64,000 nt of DNA from Archangium violaceum (GCF_016859125.1 NZ_CP069338.1:6263501-6327500), one strand, 5' to 3'. Shown: positions 54,510 to 63,337, counted from the first letter of the stretch. Notes: a model not told the origin generated them from the letters alone. Translations and numbers: made by a program.

Positions 54510-56848
54510 TGAAACACCACCTCGACTCCCGGAACCGCTGCCCTGGTTTCGTCCACGGCTCCCCTTAACAACTCCACATCCTTGGGCATGAGTTTGCCCC
54601 CCTCGTAGATGAGGCGGACTCTCGTGACCTGCACCTCGCCGCTCCCTGGAAAGAGGGACTGGAGGGAGTCACGGCGGATATCCAGCCTCTCGCCATATTT
54701 CTGTAGGGCCTCGCTCGCATCCTCAATCATTTGAGCTTTCAAAGCTCCTTCCCCCAGCCCCGAGAGGTCGCGGCTCTTGAAGCTGAACGACTCCACGCGC
54801 CGTGGCCCTCCGCCAACTCCTCCCTCTTCGATGACGAGCACATCCGCGAAGCGCAGGCCGGTGCCCGGCTTCCTCACGCCCACCTGGATTTCGATACGCG
54901 GCCTGTCGAAGTCCCCGAGGAAGCTGCGCTGAGCCCGAGGCTTCTTCGCGTCCGCTTGCAGCAGCCTCACCATGTCGCGCTCGAAGGCCAGCCCCCGGGC
55001 AAACCATCCGCGCAACTGCTCGTAAGGCGCCCACTTGAGGGGGCCCTCGGCGGCCGTGCCACTCTCCACCTCTTTGAAGCGCTTGTTGTAGTACTCCACG
55101 TACTCGCGCCAGCGCGGGCTGCCCTGGGCCTCGGGCGGTGGGGCTTCGAGGGCGGGGCGGTGCTGCTCCAGCACCTTCACGTCCTTGGGCAGGCGCGGGC
55201 CCGTAGCCTCGAGCTCCGCCGCCGCCAGCTTCGCCTCCACCACCTCCCGCGTGTGGCCCACCCCGTCATCCACCAGCGCGGCCAGGGTGCCCTGGCCCTG
55301 CGCAACGGGGGCTTTCTTGGGAGGAGAGCGCGCGGCGTCATCCGCCGCGGTGGCGGCTTCTCCAGCGCCTGCCCCACTCTTCGCGGGAGGGGAGCCCGTG
55401 GCCCCAGGCCTGGCCTTGGACATGAGCGGCCTGGCCTTGGCCACATTTCCCCGAGCCTCGTATAGCGCCAGCGCCGCGTCCGCCCCGCCCACGGCCACGA
55501 AGCGCCCTGCCTCACGGCTCTCCCGGATGTAGCCTGCCAGGTCGCGCAGGCCTTGGAGGTTCATCACCCCTTGGAGCTGCCGCGCCGTCTCGGTCAGGGC
55601 CCGAAGCCGTGCTTCCGCGGCTTCCGCCCCGGTGCGCAGGCGCAAGCGCACGCCCGCGGCGCCTTCCCCCTTGGCGAGGTAGCGCACGCCCTTGTAGCCC
55701 CCGACGAGGGCCAGCACCAGCGCCGGCGCCGCCTCACGCGTGCCCTCCTCAATCTCGCCGTTCCAGAGCAACCACACGCCATGACCGGAGGTGGCGATAA
55801 AGTGGTAGCTGCCCAGCGGCACACCAAAGGTGACGTGGTCAAACGCACTCACCGCCATGTCGTCCGCCGAGGCGTTGAGCACCAGCTCCTTCTCGGCCTT
55901 TTGGAGGGCCTCCTGGTACTCCGGCGGCAGCTGGCCTCGTATGGGGAAGAACGCGAAATCCTGCCCGTCTATGGCCGCAGGTGAGCTGGAGAGCGTGTCC
56001 TCGCTAAGCCCGCGAATACCTCGGCCCCATTGTTCAAGTTTGGAGCCGCGCTCCACACGGGCCGTGGGCTTCAGTCCCCGCTTCTCCAGTGCGGCCTGGA
56101 AAGCGGGCAGCCGCTTGAGGACTTCCTCCAGCCGCCTCTCCTGGGCCAGCAGGAAGAGAATCTCCCTCAAGTCATTGTCGTAGGCCGAGTCGACGACGTA
56201 GACGGAGAGGACCTGCGCGTTGAGGCGTCCATAGGCTCCGGGGGCCTTCTGGAGAAGAGAGGCGCGCTTCTGGTTGAGCAGGTGGGCAACGTCCTCGCGC
56301 GGTGGGCCCAGGGCGCCGAGTCGTACGGCGCGCCAGTCATCCAAGGCCTCCAGCAGCCGGGGCATGTCCACGCGCTCCTGCAGGGCGAGGACTTCCCCAG
56401 GAGAAGAGCACGAAAGGAAGGGGGCGAGCAGTGCCTCCTTGTCCCAGGAGGAAAAATCGGGCCAGCCCGGGGGCACGGCCTGCCCTCCGCACGAGGGCGG
56501 CTCCTGCGGGGAAGGCCCCGCGCTGGGCTCCTCGGACGCAGGCGCCTCGCCCGAGCTCGCCAGGGCAGCCTCCGGGCCCAGTCCACGGGCGCTTCGGCGG
56601 CGGTGCAGCCGCTCCTGCGCGCCCATTTCGGCGGAGAGGGCGTGCTCGCCCAGCTCGGTAGACGCAAGAGGGGAGGGTGCCTCGAGCGCGGGCGTACTGG
56701 CCCCCACTTCTCGCGACATGGAGAGCGCGCGGGGGCCCTCCGAGGTGCTGCCGCCCTGTCGCGGCGCCAGCGTTACGCAGCCGGTGGAGAGCAGCACGGC
56801 GCCCAGCAGCAGCGCCGCCCTCCTGAGCGCCAGGGCCTCAGCGCGCAT
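54506..56848 (-). CDS. Large lipoprotein with nuclease-like C-terminus (SitA-like toxin candidate)
   Basis: A 780-residue lipoprotein: signal peptide LRRAALLLGAVLLSTGC with the lipid cysteine at about residue 24, then an Ala/Ser/Pro-rich stretch to about 130. Next is a helical region with DYDN-like VVDSAYDNDLREILFLLAQE, and a middle domain (DHVTFGVPLGSYHFIATSGHG, LLWNGEIEEGTREA). A Pro/Ala linker near 500-540 follows. The last about 160 residues have the layout of PD-(D/E)xK nucleases: helix AFERDMVRLL, Asp in LRFADVLVIEE (about 669), and VESFSFKSRD (about 686-691). Its ATG overlaps the upstream beta-barrel gene by 11 bp and its stop overlaps the downstream gene. Lipoprotein plus variable toxic tail plus immunity gene is the plan of Myxococcus SitA toxins. 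Toxicity is inference. Confidence 0.6.
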   Translation of the reverse strand: MRAEALALRRAALLLGAVLLSTGCVTLAPRQGGSTSEGPRALSMSREVGASTPALEAPSPLASTELGEHALSAEMGAQERLHRRRSARGLGPEAALASSGEAPASEEPSAGPSPQEPPSCGGQAVPPGWPDFSSWDKEALLAPFLSCSSPGEVLALQERVDMPRLLEALDDWRAVRLGALGPPREDVAHLLNQKRASLLQKAPGAYGRLNAQVLSVYVVDSAYDNDLREILFLLAQERRLEEVLKRLPAFQAALEKRGLKPTARVERGSKLEQWGRGIRGLSEDTLSSSPAAIDGQDFAFFPIRGQLPPEYQEALQKAEKELVLNASADDMAVSAFDHVTFGVPLGSYHFIATSGHGVWLLWNGEIEEGTREAAPALVLALVGGYKGVRYLAKGEGAAGVRLRLRTGAEAAEARLRALTETARQLQGVMNLQGLRDLAGYIRESREAGRFVAVGGADAALALYEARGNVAKARPLMSKARPGATGSPPAKSGAGAGEAATAADDAARSPPKKAPVAQGQGTLAALVDDGVGHTREVVEAKLAAAELEATGPRLPKDVKVLEQHRPALEAPPPEAQGSPRWREYVEYYNKRFKEVESGTAAEGPLKWAPYEQLRGWFARGLAFERDMVRLLQADAKKPRAQRSFLGDFDRPRIEIQVGVRKPGTGLRFADVLVIEEGGVGGGPRRVESFSFKSRDLSGLGEGALKAQMIEDASEALQKYGERLDIRRDSLQSLFPGSGEVQVTRVRLIYEGGKLMPKDVELLRGAVDETRAAVPGVEVVFQ

Positions 56849-58172
56849 TGTCCATCCCCAGGCCCAGCGAGGCGAAGGCACCCGGGCGCAATGCCCCGTC
56901 CGCCTCCGCAAACAGCAGCGTTCCGCCCTCGGCCAGCACGTACAGCTTGTGGCCGAAGCGCCAGCGCACCTGGCCCGAGTACAGGTGGCGTGCCCCTGGC
57001 TGGCCCATGCCCAATGCCAGCCCATTTAGGGCCACTTCCAGGTTACGGTTGGCCAGCTGCGCCGTGAGGCGCCCGTCCACGTCCACCCGGCCCCAGCCAA
57101 ACACCTCCGCGCCCAGGGAGAGGGACAGGTGACGTTGCAGCAGCCCGCCCAACCGTACCCCATCCCAGGCCACCACGGCCTCGGCGTAGGTGGAAAACCC
57201 GTTGGGGAAGGGAGCCTGCGCCTGCGGCAGCCCGGGTGTGCCCACCGCGCTCAGGCGCCCCAGCTCGTAGTCCGGGCCGAAGTACCCCTGACGAAAGCCA
57301 CCCTGCTGTCGCCGCACCTCCAGCCGCAGCTTCATGTCCAGGGTGGGGGAGAGGGCATCCGCCCCCACGCCGACAACCGCCCCCCAGGCGCCGCCCACAC
57401 CCGGGCGGCCTCCCCAGCCGCCCAGCACGTGCAGCTCGAAGCCCGGGCGCACCACCACCACCGCTGTCCCGTCCAGGTGGGCCAGCGTCACCGGAGGAGA
57501 AGCGCCTCCGGCCCTGCCCCAGTCATGCACTGCTGACAGCCCCAGGGTGTAACGGCCCCGCTGCCGTGGCGGGCCGGTGAAGAGGTGCTGCAAGTCCACC
57601 TCGGCCTGGGCGCCCATGAGGCGCGCCCCCAGCACGTCCGAGGCGAAGGCCTCCACGTAGAGTGGGCCCACGGTGCCAGTGAGGGAGGCACCCGCCGGGT
57701 GGTAGTCCGGGTTGGCCCGGTTGGAGTAGCGGCGCACCAGGTGCCCGGACAGGAGGCTGTAGCCCTCCAGGGCTCCCACCCACAGTCCCACCGGGGCCGT
57801 GTCCGAGCCCAGCTTGAGGGCATGCACCAACTGGCCCCAATCCGAGAGGCTGTCCCAGTCCTCCCGGCGCACCAGCCCGGCCCCCACCTCGCCGCCCGCC
57901 AGCCGTAGCCGCACCGGGGCGCCCATGTTGAGGCCGAACGCCTCACCCTCGGCCACCACCAGCATGGGTGTCACCTGGGCGTAGCTCACCACTCCGCCCA
58001 CGCCGTCGCCTGGCAGCAGCGCCAGCCCGGTGGCCTCCAGGCGCGTCAGGTAGCGCCACGTGGCGTAGGAAGCTGGCAGTGAAGCCTCGCTGTCGGGCGA
58101 GGGAGAATCCATTGCCCCGCCCAGTGCTGGACAGAGGCACAGCAGCATCACGGCCCACGGGTGAGTCCTCAT
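56838..58172 (-). CDS. Outer-membrane beta-barrel protein of the toxin operon
   Basis: A 444-residue secreted protein. ATG 58172 is chosen because GGAGG precedes it and a signal peptide follows (MRTHPWAVMLLCLCPALGGA). The mature part is rich in Gly, Leu, Val and aromatic residues with alternating polarity over its whole length (TAVVVVRPGFELHVLGGWGG, KLYVLAEGGTLLFAEADG), as in transmembrane beta-barrels, and closes with AFASLGLGM. No family is recognised. It is the first gene of the three-gene operon and overlaps the lipoprotein gene by 11 bp, so a role in exporting, displaying or receiving that lipoprotein is likely (inference). Confidence 0.68.
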   Translation of the reverse strand: MRTHPWAVMLLCLCPALGGAMDSPSPDSEASLPASYATWRYLTRLEATGLALLPGDGVGGVVSYAQVTPMLVVAEGEAFGLNMGAPVRLRLAGGEVGAGLVRREDWDSLSDWGQLVHALKLGSDTAPVGLWVGALEGYSLLSGHLVRRYSNRANPDYHPAGASLTGTVGPLYVEAFASDVLGARLMGAQAEVDLQHLFTGPPRQRGRYTLGLSAVHDWGRAGGASPPVTLAHLDGTAVVVVRPGFELHVLGGWGGRPGVGGAWGAVVGVGADALSPTLDMKLRLEVRRQQGGFRQGYFGPDYELGRLSAVGTPGLPQAQAPFPNGFSTYAEAVVAWDGVRLGGLLQRHLSLSLGAEVFGWGRVDVDGRLTAQLANRNLEVALNGLALGMGQPGARHLYSGQVRWRFGHKLYVLAEGGTLLFAEADGALRPGAFASLGLGMDNAR

Positions 58173-58579
58173 CGTGCGCGCCCTCCGGAAGCCCCCAAGC
58201 GGCGGCGCCCAAGCAAGCAATACCCGCTCACTCCGACAGGACCACTATCACACATGGCAATCCCCTGCCTTCTTTCCGGGTAGGCCGGGCACGCGCTATC
58301 TTCTTGGGCGGTTGTTCTTCCAAGGGGCCCCGGAAGGGACTGAGGCCACGCGCTCGTCACCGGGAGACGCCCCGCCCGGGACAGTGGCGGTTCGCGCCGC
58401 CATGTCGTGTGCCAGCGGACTGGAGGAGTTGGCGCCAGGCGGACACGGCGCTCTACCAGCAGCAGGCGCGCCAGCTCTTGAGCACGGCTCACGGGCGGGG
58501 ACTCGCTTGCCGTGGCGAAGCCCCTTCCGTCGCCTACGCCGTTCTCCCCATCTTTGAGGGCCACGCGTACCATCACGAG
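58173..58579. other. 407-bp divergent region ahead of the toxin operon
   Basis: Separates the leftward beta-barrel operon from the rightward HExxH gene. Both promoters should be here. Open frames across it have no family resemblance and no ribosome sites. I cannot place convincing promoter boxes. Confidence 0.3.
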
Positions 58580-59446
58580 GTGACTGACACCCAGCCCACC
58601 ATCGCGCAGGAGGTTGAGCGCTACCTCCGCACCGGCAACACCGACCCGCATCACACGGCATGGCCGGGAGGTTTCCTCGAGAGCGCCCAGCGAGCGCACA
58701 ACGACCTGCGAAACGCGCTCGTCAGCGAGGTGAAGCGCCTCGCTGCAGGCCGCACGCCTCGCCCGGTGCCGGAGGTCGGCACCGTCGCACTCACTCGCCA
58801 GAAGGTCGAGCCGATGGTCCGAGGCCTTTTCCCAAGAGTGGAGCAGGACGCCGTTCTGGCCATGCTCGAGAAATCCGTCGTGTTCCTCACGAGCGACAAC
58901 ATCGAGCGACTGCTGCGCGAGCACGCCTACGACAGCTCGGCCTGGGACCTGGCGAATCTCTACCTCGCGAGCCTCGGCGCGGAACTCCTCGGGGAGGAGG
59001 CGCCGCTCATAGTCGGGCTCAGCGAGGCGACGACGTGCTACGTGTCCCCAGAATACTTCGCCGGGAACGAGCCCTTCGCGGACTTCATCGTCCACGAGGC
59101 CGCGCACATCTTCCACAACTGCAAGCGCCGTACGGTGGGCCTCCCCGAGACCCGCTGGCGGGAGTGGCTGCTCGACATCGAGTTCCGCAAGCGCGAGACG
59201 TTCGCGTACTCGTGCGAGGCGTACTCGCGCGTGCTCGAGCAAGCGTCAACCGCGTCCGAGCGGCGCCAGCTCGCCGCCGACTTCGGCGCGACGGTGCGAA
59301 TCTCCGACGAGCGCGTGGATGCGGCCGAGGTGGCGGAGATCATCCGCGAGGCGGCGGCAGCCCGGAACGGCTGGAAGGTCATCCTCGGGCGATGCGCTCC
59401 CATCCGCCGTCCGCTCTCGAGCCTCTCGATTTCTAGAGCGACGTGA
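58580..59446 (+). CDS. Putative HExxH zinc metalloprotein
   Basis: A 288-residue protein if begun at GTG 58580 (TDTQPTIAQEVERYLRTG); no better start is visible. The protease-type zinc motif is HEAAH in FADFIVHEAAHIFHNCKRR, about residue 175, with downstream acidic residues EWLLDIEFRKRE as possible third ligand. Upstream helices include PMVRGLFPRVEQDAVLAMLE. There is no signal peptide. The family is not known to me. It lies inside the IS-bracketed region, divergent from the toxin operon. It could be an independent metallopeptidase or an accessory or effector of the neighbouring cassette (inference). Confidence 0.65.
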   Translation: MTDTQPTIAQEVERYLRTGNTDPHHTAWPGGFLESAQRAHNDLRNALVSEVKRLAAGRTPRPVPEVGTVALTRQKVEPMVRGLFPRVEQDAVLAMLEKSVVFLTSDNIERLLREHAYDSSAWDLANLYLASLGAELLGEEAPLIVGLSEATTCYVSPEYFAGNEPFADFIVHEAAHIFHNCKRRTVGLPETRWREWLLDIEFRKRETFAYSCEAYSRVLEQASTASERRQLAADFGATVRISDERVDAAEVAEIIREAAAARNGWKVILGRCAPIRRPLSSLSISRAT

Positions 59447-59862
59447 CGACGCTGGTGCGCGTGTCGCGCTGAGGGCCTTATGGGGCTCTACGCACCTGCC
59501 ATGGGTCTCCTCGGTGGACTGGGAGTCCAAGGGCGTGCGGTTCGCACCGGTGCGCCTGGTCCCTCGAACGCGCGCCGAGGCGGTGACGCGGGAGCAGTAG
59601 AGCCCCGCCGCCTTGGGCGGAGGACTGGATCAGGCCGGCGCAAGCACTGGGAGCCTCCCCTCGACGGAGCTATCAGCTCCCGTCGTGACATGACGTGAGT
59701 TGTCACAGGACACAGCGGGTCCTGGAAGGGGGGCGCGCGGCAGGTGTACTACCTGACGCGCATGAAGATATAAGACGAGGATCCCGACGCGCTGGGAGCC
59801 TGGCTCGACGGTTGGCGACCGAACGGCTTCCACATGGTCCGAGCCACGACGGCGTTCGACCG
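59447..59862. other. 416-bp region without a clear gene
   Basis: Several short open frames are present. One ending at 59600 encodes WVSSVDWESKGVRFAPVRLV near its end and looks like a gene remnant. An inverted repeat GTGACA...TGTCAC lies near 59684-59705. None of this is strong enough to call a gene. Confidence 0.3.
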
Positions 59863-60552
59863 ATGAGCCAGCGCGAGAAGATGCCCCGGATCGACCGCGC
59901 GAAGGTGCGCGCCCATGCCCACAAGCTCGATGGCACCGGGCTCCGTGTCTGGCTGGACCGCGCCATCGGCCTGCTGCCGGATGAGGCCTTCCCCGAGCTC
60001 GTCGCCAACTACGTCCGCCTGGAGGATGTCGTTGCGGACGGCCGGGCAGAGCCCGGCCTGCTTCACAGCATCCGTCGCTTCCATCGCGAGAGCCTCGCCG
60101 GCCGCTACTACCAGGACTTCATGGTGAGCTCGCGCAACTTCATGGAGAAGTCGCGTGGCACCGAAACCTTCATCGCGGAGCACTCGCGACTGCTCGATGC
60201 CTGCATGAGGGCAGAGCGAGCAGGCGACGTCGACACGGCCCGCGAGGGGCTTGGTCTTCTCATCGACCTGATGCGCCAGATCGACCGCTGCGAGGTCAAC
60301 ATCGTCTTCTTCGCTGACGAGGCCGGCTCATGGCAGGTCGGCGTGGACTGGGCAGAAGTGCTCCCGGCCTGGTTCCGCAGCCTCTCACCTGCCACCGACT
60401 CCTACGACTGGGCTGAGGCGGTGGTCGAGGCGCTCAACGACTTCGCGGGATACCAGATGGAACCCCTCCTCGCGGCCACCCGCAACATCGCTACACCGGA
60501 ACAACGAGAGGCCCTGGCGGAGTACGACGGCAACCTGCGCCGGAGAAGGTGA
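59863..60552 (+). CDS. Hypothetical helical protein
   Basis: A 229-residue protein starting at ATG 59863 (a second ATG at 59881 is possible). It has normal high-GC codon use, which supports a real gene. It looks mostly alpha-helical (RAKVRAHAHKLDGTGLRVWL, FMVSSRNFMEKSRGTETFIA) with many acidic and basic residues and a C-terminal RRR. There is no signal peptide, membrane segment or motif that I recognise. It lies inside the IS-bracketed region, downstream of the HExxH gene after a 416-bp gap. Confidence 0.6.
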   Translation: MSQREKMPRIDRAKVRAHAHKLDGTGLRVWLDRAIGLLPDEAFPELVANYVRLEDVVADGRAEPGLLHSIRRFHRESLAGRYYQDFMVSSRNFMEKSRGTETFIAEHSRLLDACMRAERAGDVDTAREGLGLLIDLMRQIDRCEVNIVFFADEAGSWQVGVDWAEVLPAWFRSLSPATDSYDWAEAVVEALNDFAGYQMEPLLAATRNIATPEQREALAEYDGNLRRRR

Positions 60553-60683
60553 GTGCGCCCAGACGCGACCGGTTCCTCACCTGACTTGCGCCCCAAGCTT
60601 CTTCCACTCTCCGGTCTGTTGACGCCAGACTCCTGGTCCCTGGCCCGGCGGGTGAGGCGGCCGGGGAAAGCCGAGGTATCCCA

Positions 60684-61409
60684 ATGGGAAAATGGATGAA
60701 CGTCGCCTTCGTGCAGACGGCGGATCTCGGGCGGCTCGAAGCGGCGGTGGAGCGGCTGCTCGAGGAGGCCGGGCGCCACCAGGTGCGTCCCCCGCCGCGC
60801 ACGCCCGAGCCCTACGATCCGATGCAGTACGGGCATGGCGAGGACGTGCCCCGCTGGGGCCTCGCGGGCTTTCTCGCCTCGCCGGGCTGGTGCGCCCTGC
60901 GGAGCGCGCCCTACGAACTGCTCATGGAAGGGGAGGCACCGCTCCTGGCGCGCCTCACCGAGCACCTCGGCACGGTGGGTTTCCAGTACAACATCTATGA
61001 TAGCACCGGGGAGTTCCTGTTCGAGGCGGATGCGAAGGGGGGCTTCGAGCAGTCGGGCCTCGGCGGCAGCCACAACTGGCAGCGCCTGTGGCGAGGAGCG
61101 GAGCCGCCCATGGAGCGGCTGGAGGTGTGCTTCCGACGCGTCGACCCGGGCCCCGCAGCCCGGTTCGCTCGCGAGCGCTGGCCGGATCTGTGGGTGTCAG
61201 AGATAGCCTCTTCGGGGCCAGAGGAAGAGGAGCTCCGAGCATGGCTCGCAGCCGTGGGCGGAGAGACATTCACGCGCCAGTACCCCCGAGGGAGCCTCAC
61301 CCGGTGGCGCGCCCACCCGGCCCACGTGGTGCTCGCGATGGTGGCTGGCCAGGATGAGCCTGCCCCGGTTTTGTGGACACACCTCATAAGTCGGCTACAC
61401 AGGAGGTAG
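60684..61409 (+). pseudogene. Hypothetical gene interrupted at its 3' end by IS copy 2
   Basis: An open frame of 241 codons starting at ATG 60684. The native part runs to about 61354 (224 residues) and contains WGLAGFLASPGWCALRSAPY and VGFQYNIYDSTGEFLFEAD. The last 17 residues are encoded by the left end of IS copy 2, so the original C-terminus is lost. The missing piece may be short, as the protein reads like a nearly complete globular domain. The family is not recognised. It may still be made as a slightly altered protein. Confidence 0.6.
61355..61378 (+). repeat. Left inverted repeat of IS copy 2
   Basis: Identical to the left repeat of copy 1. Confidence 0.88.
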
Positions 61410-61414
61410 TGTTC

Positions 61415-61714
61415 ATGGAGCGAAGGAAGAGGCGGAGTTTCACCCCGGAGTTCAGGGCCGAGGCGGTCCGACTGGTGCGCGAGGGCAGCAAGAGCCTGCC
61501 CCAGGTGGCCAAGGACTTGGACCTGACCGAGTCAGCCCTGCGCAACTGGGTGCGCGAGGCCGACGGAGGCGATGGCAAGGAGTCGGCAGGTGCACTCTCC
61601 ACGGCCGAGCGGGAGGAGTTGGTGCGGCTGAGCAAGGAGGTGCGTCATCTGGAGATGGAGCGCGACTTCCTAAAAAAAGCGGCGGCCTTCTTCGCGAAGG
61701 AGACCTCGAGGTGA
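61415..61714 (+). CDS. IS3-family OrfA (HTH protein), copy 2
   Basis: A 99-residue helix-turn-helix subunit identical to that of copy 1. The A7 slippage site is at 61672-61678. A -1 shift there leads directly into orfB and would yield the full OrfAB transposase. AGGAGG precedes ATG 61415. Confidence 0.94.
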   Translation: MERRKRRSFTPEFRAEAVRLVREGSKSLPQVAKDLDLTESALRNWVREADGGDGKESAGALSTAEREELVRLSKEVRHLEMERDFLKKAAAFFAKETSR

Positions 61715-62586
61715 AGTTCGAGTTCATCGACGCGGAGAAGGCCCACTTCCCTGTGGACTTCATGTGCGAGCAGCTGGGTGTGTCGCGCTCGGGCTACTAC
61801 GCCTGGAAGGAGCGCCCGGAGTCCGCGCGGGACAAGGCGGACCGGGCCCTGGCCGAGGAGGTGACGCGGATACATCGCGACAGCCGCGGCACGTACGGCA
61901 GTCCTCGCGTCCACGCGGAGCTGCGTGCCCGGGGGCAGCGCGTGAGTCGAAAGCGTGTGGCCCGGCTCATGAACGAGCACGACATCGCTGCTCGCAAGAG
62001 ACGGCGCTTCGTGCGCACGACGGACTCCCGCCACAACCAGCCCGTTGCCCCCAACATCCTCGAGCGCAACTTCTCCCCCGGCCAGCCCAATAGCACCTGG
62101 GCCACGGACATTACCTACGTGGGGACGGGGCAGGGCTGGCTCTACCTGGCCGTCGTCATGGACCTCTTCTCTCGCAAGGTGGTGGGCTGGTCCATGAGCG
62201 AGAACATCGACCGGCACCTGGTGCTCAACGCCCTGGACATGGCCCTCGAGGGACGCCAGCCACCGCAGGGGTTGTTGCACCACTCGGACCGGGGCAGCCA
62301 GTACGCCAGCACCGACTACCAGCAGGCACTGGCTGCTCGGGGCATCCAATGCAGCATGTCGCGCAAGGGCAACTGCTGGGACAACGCCGTGGTGGAGAGC
62401 TTCTTCAGCAGCTTGAAGCAGGAGCTCGTCTACACCACCGCCTTCGCCACGCACGAGCAGGCCCGGCTGGCCCTCTTCGAATACATCGAGGTCTTCTACA
62501 ACCGCCAGCGGCGGCACTCCTCGCTGGGCTACGTCAGTCCAGTGGATTTTGAGCTTGCGGCCTTACCGCAGAAGTTGGCATCTTAA
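61711..62586 (+). CDS. IS3-family OrfB transposase, copy 2
   Basis: A 291-residue DDE integrase-type protein. Visible: N-terminal HTH_21-like region (RGTYGSPRVHAELRARG), first Asp in TWATDITYVG, second Asp in HHSDRGSQYAS, Glu in NAVVESFFSSLKQEL, and the C-terminal YNRQRRHSSLGYVSP signature of the IS3 family. It starts with a GTG overlapping the orfA stop, or by frameshifting from orfA. Unlike copy 1 it is intact (five C at 62075-62079), so this copy may mobilise both. Confidence 0.96.
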   Translation: MKFEFIDAEKAHFPVDFMCEQLGVSRSGYYAWKERPESARDKADRALAEEVTRIHRDSRGTYGSPRVHAELRARGQRVSRKRVARLMNEHDIAARKRRRFVRTTDSRHNQPVAPNILERNFSPGQPNSTWATDITYVGTGQGWLYLAVVMDLFSRKVVGWSMSENIDRHLVLNALDMALEGRQPPQGLLHHSDRGSQYASTDYQQALAARGIQCSMSRKGNCWDNAVVESFFSSLKQELVYTTAFATHEQARLALFEYIEVFYNRQRRHSSLGYVSPVDFELAALPQKLAS

Positions 62587-62593
62587 CCCTACT

Positions 62594-62617
62594 GTCCACG
62601 TAACCGGGGCAAGCCCA
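62594..62617 (+). repeat. Right inverted repeat of IS copy 2
   Basis: Identical to the right repeat of copy 1. Confidence 0.88.
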
Positions 62618-62631
62618 CAAGGACTGAGGCA

Positions 62632-63109
62632 ATGACGTCAGTTTCCCTGTCGAAATTGATGATTCTGCTGACGGCTGTGTCGATGGCCAGCGTCGGATGT
62701 GCTCACTCGCAGCAACCGGAGCGAAAGGTCTACGTCATTTCCGAAGACGCGAGCGGAGTTGGCCCCAACGTCGAGAGCGGAACGGGTGGTGCTGGCGCAG
62801 AGGCCTACTGCAACGAACTTCAAGCCGGAGCTTCCGAGTATCGAGAAGCACTCAGAAAAGCATTACAAGCACTGCACGAGTGAATGTCTCAAGGTGTTCA
62901 TGAGCTGCATCAAGGAACAAGAGGAACTGGAGCGGCAGGAGTCACAGAAGAAGGCGCTTCATTTCCCAACCATGGACGCTGCGATCAACTGGCTCGGGGA
63001 TCACAAGACTGAAGTGGCACTTGGAACCGTCGTTATCGTGGGAGGCGTGGCTGCCGCCCCGTACGTCGTTGCCATACTTGGCGGTGCACTGGTTCTGGCT
63101 CCCCTGTAA
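62632..63109 (+). pseudogene. Frameshifted lipoprotein stub (SitA-like N-terminus)
   Basis: Two overlapping frames together read as one lipoprotein of about 160 residues. The first (62632-62883) gives a signal peptide with lipobox SVGC and AEAYCNEL. The second, shifted by one base, gives PSIEKHSEKHYKHCTSECLK, a cysteine-spaced helix, WLGDHKTEVALGTVVIVGG and a hydrophobic end GGALVLAPL before the stop at 63109. The likely shift lies near 62800-62830. A Cys-rich helix followed by a WLxDHxTEVxxGTVVxxxGV membrane-like segment recalls the N-terminal part of myxobacterial lipoprotein toxins (memory, unverified). The toxic tail is absent. Confidence 0.55.
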
Positions 63110-63133
63110 GCAGGCGGCGAGCTTGGTGACAAC

Positions 63134-63337
63134 ATGGCACACACTCCAGAGTTCGATTTGGATGAGATGATCGGCGTTCTCTCTTCCGTCATCGAGAAGT
63201 ATGCAGAGGACTCCAAAGAGAGGGCTGCAACCAAGATGGCTCAAGCCGCGTTGCTCTACACTCGCGACAGCAGGCAGGAGGAGGACTTCATTCGGTATTA
63301 TAAACCCGCCTTATTCACGAGAGGTGCAGGAGGATGA
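63134..63337 (+). pseudogene. Small gene truncated by an IS1380-type element
   Basis: ATG 63134 opens a frame of 67 codons. About the first 57 residues (MAHTPEFDLDEMIGVLSSVI, then helical KERAATKMAQAALLYTRD) look native; the end after IRYYK is encoded by the next element. It lies 24 bp after the lipoprotein stub, where an immunity gene would be expected. The family is unknown. Confidence 0.45.

Larger units (their letters stand above)
61355..62617 (+). mobile_element. IS3-family insertion sequence, copy 2 (1263 bp, intact)
   Basis: The same element as copy 1 with intact orfA and orfB, bounded by the same 24-bp inverted repeats. Flanks (CAGGA on the left, CAAGG on the right) show no clear target duplication. 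Direct orientation relative to copy 1, with 9597 bp between the copies. Confidence 0.95.

Noticed and set aside
50496-62617. Target-site duplications of the two IS3 copies
   Set aside because: I compared 3-5 bp at each end, and also crosswise between the copies, and found no matching pair.
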